This document shows, piece by piece, positions 58,932 to 64,000 of a stretch of 64,000 nucleotides of DNA (position 1 is the stretch's first letter; every line of letters begins with the position of its first letter). The notes below the pieces were generated by a model. That model was not told the origin of the DNA, did not search any database, and worked only from the letters and a program-made list of their open reading frames with translations. A program made the position numbers and the translations under genes. The DNA comes from Anadara kagoshimensis (Eukaryota > Mollusca > Bivalvia > Arcoida > Arcidae): the NCBI GenBank assembly GCA_021292105.1, contig CM037869.1:34289835-34353834 (forward strand), read 5' to 3'.

Positions 58932-59116
58932 GTTGTATAAACCTGCATTAAAGGTCCTATAAGGTCTATATAAGGGTCATCAGCTCATAACGGCCAGTAG
59001 AAATGTATCCTAATTGTTCTTCATTCAAATTATTTGAACCTGTGTATAAAACCGTCTGTCCATTAAGGCCAATTTTACTGGTTGTCTTGGGTGGCCTTCA
59101 TAAAAAGGTTTGACTG
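58932..59116. mobile_element. Family B element with eroded left end
   Basis: TATAAACCTGCATTAAAGG, ATTGTTCTTCATTCAAATTA, GGCCAATTTTACTGGTTGTC, right end AGGTTTGACTG followed by TA. Confidence 0.75.
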
Positions 59117-59258
59117 TATTTTATATAAATTCCTGATCACTTTTAGAAACATAACATATTCTAAAAAATCTTAAAACGACAGAACAGTTTTTATATAAAT
59201 TCCTGATCACTTTTAGAAATATAACATATTCTAAAAGATCTTAAAACGACAGAACAGT
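59117..59258. repeat. About 70-bp tandem duplication
   Basis: TTTTATATAAATTCCTGATC through TTAAAACGACAGAACAG occurs twice with only a few differences, so it is recent. Confidence 0.9.
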
Positions 59259-59461
59259 TTTACAGACATAAATATCCGAATACCCAATAAATTGTGCATA
59301 TTTCTTGCTCAATAATATCAATTTAATTAAAAACAAATAACATTTAAAATATCACATAAAAATTGTTTAAAAGAAAATTTAAAAAACAAAAACAAAACCC
59401 TTGCACTCACAGACATTTCATCTCCCTTTAAAACCTCTTCAATAAAAATGAACAATAGAGC

Positions 59462-59690
59462 CTGGCTCTAATTTCACAATCATCCCCTAACAAAAGCTTT
59501 GCTTAACTTTTAGAAATTACTAATGAACACTTTTGACAAATCTAAATATAAATGTTTTAAGCTAGAAGTGATCTTCAAAAATTAAATTATTGACCTTAAA
59601 TTCACAGATACCTTAAGAATAAACAAAAATGATTGGATTAATTTTGCCAGATTTAAGTAAAATCTTAGTTAAGTAAAAGTGAAGCTAGGG
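59462..59690. mobile_element. Family E copy, diverged
   Basis: GGCTCTAATTTCACAATCAT and CCCCTAACAAAAGC at the left; AATTTTGCCAGATTTAAGTA and AAAATCTTAGTTAAG at the right; the outer right tip is lost. Confidence 0.55.
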
Positions 59691-60104
59691 AAAAATAACT
59701 TAAGATTTGTTTCCAAAATTACTTCTTCAAAATACAGAAATAACTGTAAAATGGCGTCGTCAATTAACAGCTGGTTTCATGTATATGAAAACAAAAAATT
59801 AACAATGGTAAAAGAACAATCTTATTGTATAGCAAAATTAACCATCAAATTATTTGATGCAACCGTTTTATAAAAGCATCAAATTTTGCAAACCATCGGC
59901 TTCATGTTCTGAATATAATGCTTACATAGTTAAACAAAATTACACATTCCAAGAATCTTATCAAATTATTACCCATTCTAACAACAATATATGTAAATTT
60001 GAATTTTCTGTAAGATTTCCCATTCCAACAGTAGTATTGTTCTAGTTATAATCAGAATATATTTTCCCTTCTTTGCTGCCTCTGTAGGAGGTTACATCAT
60101 CCTT

Positions 60105-60215
60105 TTAAATAATCCCGTTTTCTTTAGGTGTATCACGCTCTCTTTTCACAAGTTTCAATTTAATCGGATTAACGGTGGATGTTAATCCTCTTCCTAACAC
60201 TAACCTCAATGGTAC
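60105..60215 (-). CDS. P450 terminal exon
   Basis: 111 nt including TAA, encoding VPLRLVLGRGLTSTVNPIKL and KLVKRERDTPKENGII. VPL(x)L...G...P is the usual C-terminal beta strand of CYP3-like enzymes. Acceptor TTTCAG. Confidence 0.92.
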   Translation of the reverse strand, partial: VPLRLVLGRGLTSTVNPIKLKLVKRERDTPKENGII

Positions 60216-63200
60216 CTGAAAGTAAAAACAATCTTAATGAGATAAGGTTATGAAGCATATTTGATGGACTAGAAATCAACATCATAACAAACATACCAAT
60301 TCCAATTCTAATTCGCCTCAAACAAATTTAAAACTTTGGAAACGACAAATTAAGTAAAACAAGTGAACTGCCACCTGGAAAGTGAGGCCCGGTGCTCCGG
60401 AAGCAACTCCTGCTTAACTTTTTGCGCACTACAATTTAAGCAGAATTTCAAGTTATAATTGACAAAAAATACAAGCGCAAATATGGTACAAAATGAAAAA
60501 TTATTGCCAGAATTATCAAGAAATTACAAAAGACAACGCTAAAAAATATCACTATTGAGTGTCCTAACACATAAATTTGTTAAATTCCAATACAACATAT
60601 ATACGGTTAGTTAGCCGACATAACTAACCTTACGCGACTATAAGGGAAAAAAGTATATAGGTACCTGATTTTTAAAGTAATTTCGCTAAACAAGTAAAAA
60701 ACAATACGCACCCAATATTACATTTCTTTACCAAAGGAATTTTCGGAATTATATGTCTCTGTGTCCAAGATTGCCCTGGATATATTTGACGTCCCATAGT
60801 TCAATGTTCCTTTCACACAATTTTGATTACACGTGTGGCGGGTGTAGCTAGCCAAACAGGAGGTGCTAACCTTCCGGAGCACCCGGCCTCACTTCCCTGG
60901 TGGAAGTTCACGTGTCTAACCTAACTTGTCAGTTCCAAAGTTTTTACTTTGCTTCTTGATTGTGATTTGGACATGGAGTAGTATGTTTGTTTTTGATGAT
61001 AATACTGCAGTAGACAACTTACACCAGATCCCCGAATAAATCATCATACATGCTGCTTAAGAATTTTGCATCGATTAGTTAAACCGAAAATTTAAACTTA
61101 CCTCAGTTTCATCACATCTTACAAACTCAATCTTTCTAAGGACATGAACAAGAGCAATTTTAGCTTCAAACAGTGCTAAACGCATACCAATGCATATGCG
61201 AGGTCCAAATCCGAACGGTAAAAACGTTGTCTGGTTCTGTGTTGACTTACTCAGAAATCTGAAAAATTTTATACACCAGGTTTATTTTTTAAAAATATAA
61301 AACTTTTTTTTTATAAAATGGGAGGGTTCGTGTCCTAGAAACCATTTGTTGTACAAAAAATATTATATTTATCTTGATGAATTAGTACCATCCGTTGACA
61401 AAATGTTCAATTGTTGTTAACATTGGGTTAATTTGGTGTTTCATTTCTCTTAAATGTTATTAACTTTGTACTGATCATGATATTATTATATGCTTCCCAA
61501 CTGCATTGTTAATAATTCATAAAATGGACAAATCAATAAAATATAACTGACTTTTGCTACTGTTCTAACACATTCTGCCTCAGAAAATCAACATATGCTC
61601 GAGATATTTCATTGAATAATTCAAAGTCTGTCGTTTACACGTTGCATATCAATTTTCCCGTAAGTACATCTATTCTTTTGCAAAAAAGATCATGGACACA
61701 GTTCGGCTGTTGAAATTACCTCCATTAAAATGAAGGATGAATGAAAATGGTTTCGTAACACACTGTTCGTGACACGTATGATGTCACAATGTGCGTAACG
61801 GAGTGCATCAGTAAAATGGACTAAACCATGGTTGTTTTTCATTGTGTTTTATTTTAAAAAAAACCAACACAGGTCATGTTAGGAAACCAAAAAAAAGCAT
61901 GAATACCTACCTGTCTGGATTGAACAATTCTGGCTCGGGAAAGAACCTAGGGTCACGGTGAAGTTGGTATATTGGAACTTGTATAGCTGCACCTTTTGGG
62001 AAGGTAACGCCACCAATAGTCATGTCTTCAGCACATTCCCGATTTATTCTAAAATGCATGTGTAAATATTCCTGGTTCAACAGTAAAAAATATAATTTAT
62101 CATTTATTTTGTACTTGATAGTTTAGCATCACATCTTAAAAAATTAACTGTTTTACATTGGTTTGCTTGTTTTTGATTAAGACAGTGTTAAAGCTGATCC
62201 CTGAATTATATGATTTTTGTTTTGAAAATTAAGAAGTCCGATTCACGATTCATTCACACTATTGGGTTGAATACAGCAAGTATCACGCTATACCAGTGTT
62301 GTTGATGCACCGTTTCATATAACATAGATTGAATTTTCTTCTCTCTAGCAGTGTTCAAATCAAAAACAAACATATCAATCCATGTCCAAATTATAATCCC
62401 AAAGCAGCGTAATGGGAAATTGCGTTAAATACTTAAAATTTCAACAGGGAAATGATGCTGTGTGCTCCGGAAAGACGAACACTTTCTGTTTAGCTAGCTT
62501 CATCTGCTATGTGTGTAATAATGAATCATTTCGTCAGACCTTTATTAACGAGAGATTTTGTGCCTGCTTGCTTCTTTTCTTAGGTAAAAATTAACCTTTT
62601 ACTTCGAACAGATGAAATCCTTTATAAGAATTCGTTTGTTAATAAATTGAGTTCCATACCTTCCTAACGGCGGAAACAATCTCAGGGTTTCAAACAGCAC
62701 CTGTTCCATATATGTCAACTTTGCTACATTTTCGTAATTTGGCTCTTCCTGAAAAATGAATGTTCTATTTTTTAACAGCGAATTTGAAGGAAATCAGCGA
62801 AATACTGAATACACATAAAGCAACACACATCACACTCAAAATAAAACTTGACAAAAGGTACAAGTGGCAAGACATTACTGACAAATAAGATTAATGTATT
62901 ATGTTCTTACAGTGTTTTTCAGAGTAGGTTATTTTTGACTCGGGGATATTGCAAGCCTAGGCTTATCAAGGCCCTCAAAAAGTTTTATGGCCGTCATCAC
63001 ATTATTGTTGATAAGTTTCATGTCTCTGTGTCCAGGATTGCCTTGGATATATTTGACGTCCCATAGTTCAATGTTCCTTTCCACAATTTCGATTACACAC
63101 GTGGCAATTGTAGCTACCTAAACAGGAGGTGCTTACCCTTCCGGAGCACCCGGTCTCACTTCCCTGGTGGAAGTTCACGTGCCTATCCTAACTTCAGTTC

Positions 63201-63598
63201 CAAAGTTTTTACTTTGCTTTTGGATTGTGACTCGGACATGGATTAGTATGTTTGTTTTTGATTTGTTGTTTGTATGATTATGAAGATTATGGTCCATAAA
63301 TCAATTTTTTATCATCAATATCATTTCAATGTTTACTAGGACAGTTGCAATTCCTAATTTCTACTATCATATATAACAGAGGACCAAATTACTGAATCAA
63401 CAAAACGTTTCACTGCAGATAATACATAGCAATAATATACCTGTCCTAATGTATGTTCTATCTCCTCTATAACTTTCTCCTGGACATCTGGATGTATGGC
63501 CAACTCATAAGATACAAATCTGAGTAAACTCGCCGTAGTTTCGAATCCAGCGACAAAAAACAAAAATGCCTGCGCTATAATTTCACTTGTGCTCAGAT
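60105..63598 (-). CDS. Cytochrome P450, CYP3 clan, C-terminal half (five exons, 5' part off the window)
   Basis: Exons join(60105-60215, 61102-61258, 61911-62048, 62660-62748, 63441-63598) on the minus strand, with AG/GT borders and phases that fit throughout; 216 residues without a stop. In order they hold the I-helix oxygen-activation motif AGFETT, the K-helix ETLR (ExxR), the meander segment HRDPRFFPEPELFNPDR, and the haem-binding loop PFGFGPRICIG whose cysteine ligates the haem iron. The end is KRERDTPKENGII and TAA. Such enzymes are monooxygenases anchored in the endoplasmic reticulum that oxidise lipids or xenobiotics with electrons from P450 reductase; the substrate cannot be told here. 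P450s are usually about 500 residues, so roughly 280 N-terminal residues lie beyond 64000. The GMRLALFEAK text after the cysteine fits the CYP3 clan. No AATAAA was seen on the minus strand within about 800 bases past the stop; ATTAAA occurs near 59322. Confidence 0.93.
60290..60445 (-). mobile_element. Family C copy in the last P450 intron
   Basis: AACAAACATACCAATTCC, AAACAAGTGAACTGCCACC, GGCCCGGTGCTCCGGAAGC; same strand as the gene. Confidence 0.8.
60752..60998 (+). mobile_element. Family C, well-preserved copy in the last P450 intron
   Basis: ATGTCTCTGTGTCCAAGATT, TTTGACGTCCCATAGTTCAA, GTGTAGCTAGCCAAACAGGA, GGTGCTAACCTTCCGGAGCA, TGGAAGTTCACGTGTCTAAC, GTATGTTTGTTTTTGAT. Opposite to the minus copy 300 bp away, so the intron can fold on itself. 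Confidence 0.9.
61102..61258 (-). CDS. P450 exon (haem-binding loop)
   Basis: 157 nt encoding FLSKSTQNQTTFLPFGFGPR, ICIGMRLALFEAKIALVHVL and RKIEFVRCDETE. FGFGPRICIG matches FxxGxRxCxG with the Cys haem ligand. Donor GTAAGT, acceptor TTTCAG. Confidence 0.95.
61911..62048 (-). CDS. P450 exon (beta region and meander)
   Basis: 138 nt encoding INRECAEDMTIGGVTFPKGA, AIQVPIYQLHRDPRFFPEPE and LFNPD. HRDPRFFPEPELFNPDRF is the PxxFxPxRF-type meander segment. Donor GTAGGT, acceptor TTTTAG. Confidence 0.93.
62359..62523 (-). mobile_element. Family C copy in a P450 intron
   Basis: CAAAAACAAACATATCAATC, GTGTGCTCCGGAAAGACGAA, TTTAGCTAGCTTCATCTGC. The plus frame 62412-62594 is a shadow of it. Confidence 0.8.
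62660..62748 (-). CDS. P450 exon (K helix, ExxR)
   Basis: 89 nt encoding EEPNYENVAKLTYMEQVLFE and TLRLFPPLG. ETLR supplies the invariant Glu and Arg of the K helix. Acceptor TTTCAG, donor GTATGG; leaves two bases (AG) that complete an Arg codon in the next exon. Confidence 0.93.
62962..63263 (+). mobile_element. Family C, full-length reference copy in a P450 intron
   Basis: Runs from CTTATCAAGGCCCTCAAAAA and GTTTTATGGCCGTCATCACA through TTTGACGTCCCATAGTTCAA, CAGGAGGTGCTTACCCTTCC, GGAGCACCCGGTCTCACTTC, GTGGAAGTTCACGTG to GGATTAGTATGTTTGTTTTT. About 302 bp. Its two ends are not inverted repeats of each other. Confidence 0.9.
63441..63598 (-). CDS. P450 exon (I helix)
   Basis: 158 nt. After one base borrowed from the previous exon it encodes LSTSEIIAQAFLFFVAGFET and onward to VIEEIEHTLGQ. 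AGFETT is the [AG]GxxT[TS] motif that shapes the oxygen-binding groove. Acceptor TTTCAG, donor GTATAT. Ends on a codon boundary. Confidence 0.93.
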
Positions 63599-63722
63599 CT
63601 GAAATTATATATGAAATACACTGAGTAAATTATCTTACGTCAAACTAAACAACAAATTTCAGAAAGTTTACAATAATGTATATTTTTCGGCTAATTAAAA
63701 ACTATGGTATACTTAAGAAATA

Positions 63723-63881
63723 ATCAACATTTACCCGTAGTATATCGTCGAATAATACACGGGCCGGAGTTCACATGCGGAAGAATATATCACGAGGTGG
63801 CAAGGCCACCTCGTGATATATTCGTCGCATGTCAACGACGGCTGTGTATTATTCGATGATATACCATGAGCAAATGTTGAT
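63723..63881. mobile_element. 159-bp near-perfect palindrome in a P450 intron
   Basis: ATCAACATTT (63723) pairs with AAATGTTGAT (to 63881), then TATATCGTCGAATAATACAC with GTGTATTATTCGATGATATA, and the centre is CACGAGGTGGC-AAG-GCCACCTCGTG. Mismatches are few except in the segment between the outer and inner arms. It is a fold-back MITE-like element; only one copy is seen. Confidence 0.8.
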
Positions 63882-64000
63882 CATTTCAATTCTAACATGA
63901 CTCAAATAAAACAAATTCAAATAAACATTGCGAACTCTTTCTTCGGAAGTAAATTTTACTATTTGCAAAAAGGTCCATTGAAACAATGCAGCTGTTGAGA

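Noticed and set aside
63601-64000. A further P450 exon upstream of the I-helix exon
   Set aside because: No frame with P450-like residues and a donor in the right phase could be found; most of the interval is the palindromic element.

Overview
The window is 64 kb of AT-rich metazoan DNA that is almost entirely non-coding. The one gene I can support is the 3' half of a CYP3-clan cytochrome P450 on the minus strand (60105-63598, five exons), whose 5' exons lie beyond the right edge. Repeats of this style and the CYP3-like P450 suggest a mollusc, most likely a bivalve; this is an inference from general resemblance, and the species cannot be read from the sequence. I saw no intact tRNA or rRNA gene, no CRISPR array, and no LTR retrovirus-like or Polinton-like element.

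The remaining sequence is a dense mosaic of short interspersed repeats, labelled here by letter. A: element with inverted ends (CAGTACAGACC...), flanked by TA in several copies. B: about 180 bp element (CAGTCAAACCTG...), TA target duplications. C: about 300 bp element without inverted ends, the most abundant (about 27 places, both strands), which can also form tandem arrays with (AATC)n. D: about 240-310 bp element carrying a type I hammerhead ribozyme. E: about 250 bp element (GGCCCCGGTTTCAC...). F: about 190 bp element (CTGTAAACG...), TA duplications. G: fold-back repeat near 2-3 kb and 12 kb. H: 540-790 bp element with 19-bp inverted ends. I: small palindrome (GTCATATACCATTTTTT). S1-S6: tRNA-derived SINE families. 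Two 3' ends of a LINE also occur.

Layout: 0-9 kb holds A, D, LINE, G, B and H copies. 9.5-14.7 kb has SINE S1 copies, a C/(AATC)n array, A copies and a 180-bp tandem array. 14.7-18 kb is AT-rich and nearly featureless. 18.6-24.3 kb has A, S2, H, a 480-bp duplication and S4. 25.3-30.7 kb has a two-subtype tandem array and a roughly 340-bp SINE-derived array. 31.5-35.5 kb has A copies, a (TAA)n minisatellite and an inverted repeat hit by SINE S6. 38-43 kb has two tandem arrays, each invaded by a different element, plus clustered C copies. 43-60 kb has scattered B-F and H copies, and 60-63.9 kb is the P450 gene with C copies in three of its four visible introns.

The most notable system is element D. 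At least three copies (23.3, 30.3 and 42.5 kb) keep a full hammerhead core with matching stems. One copy is part of an apparent 310-bp tandem pair, one is cut short at its 5' side, and one sits cleanly inside a minisatellite. That is the pattern expected of a retrozyme-like or Penelope-associated retroelement.
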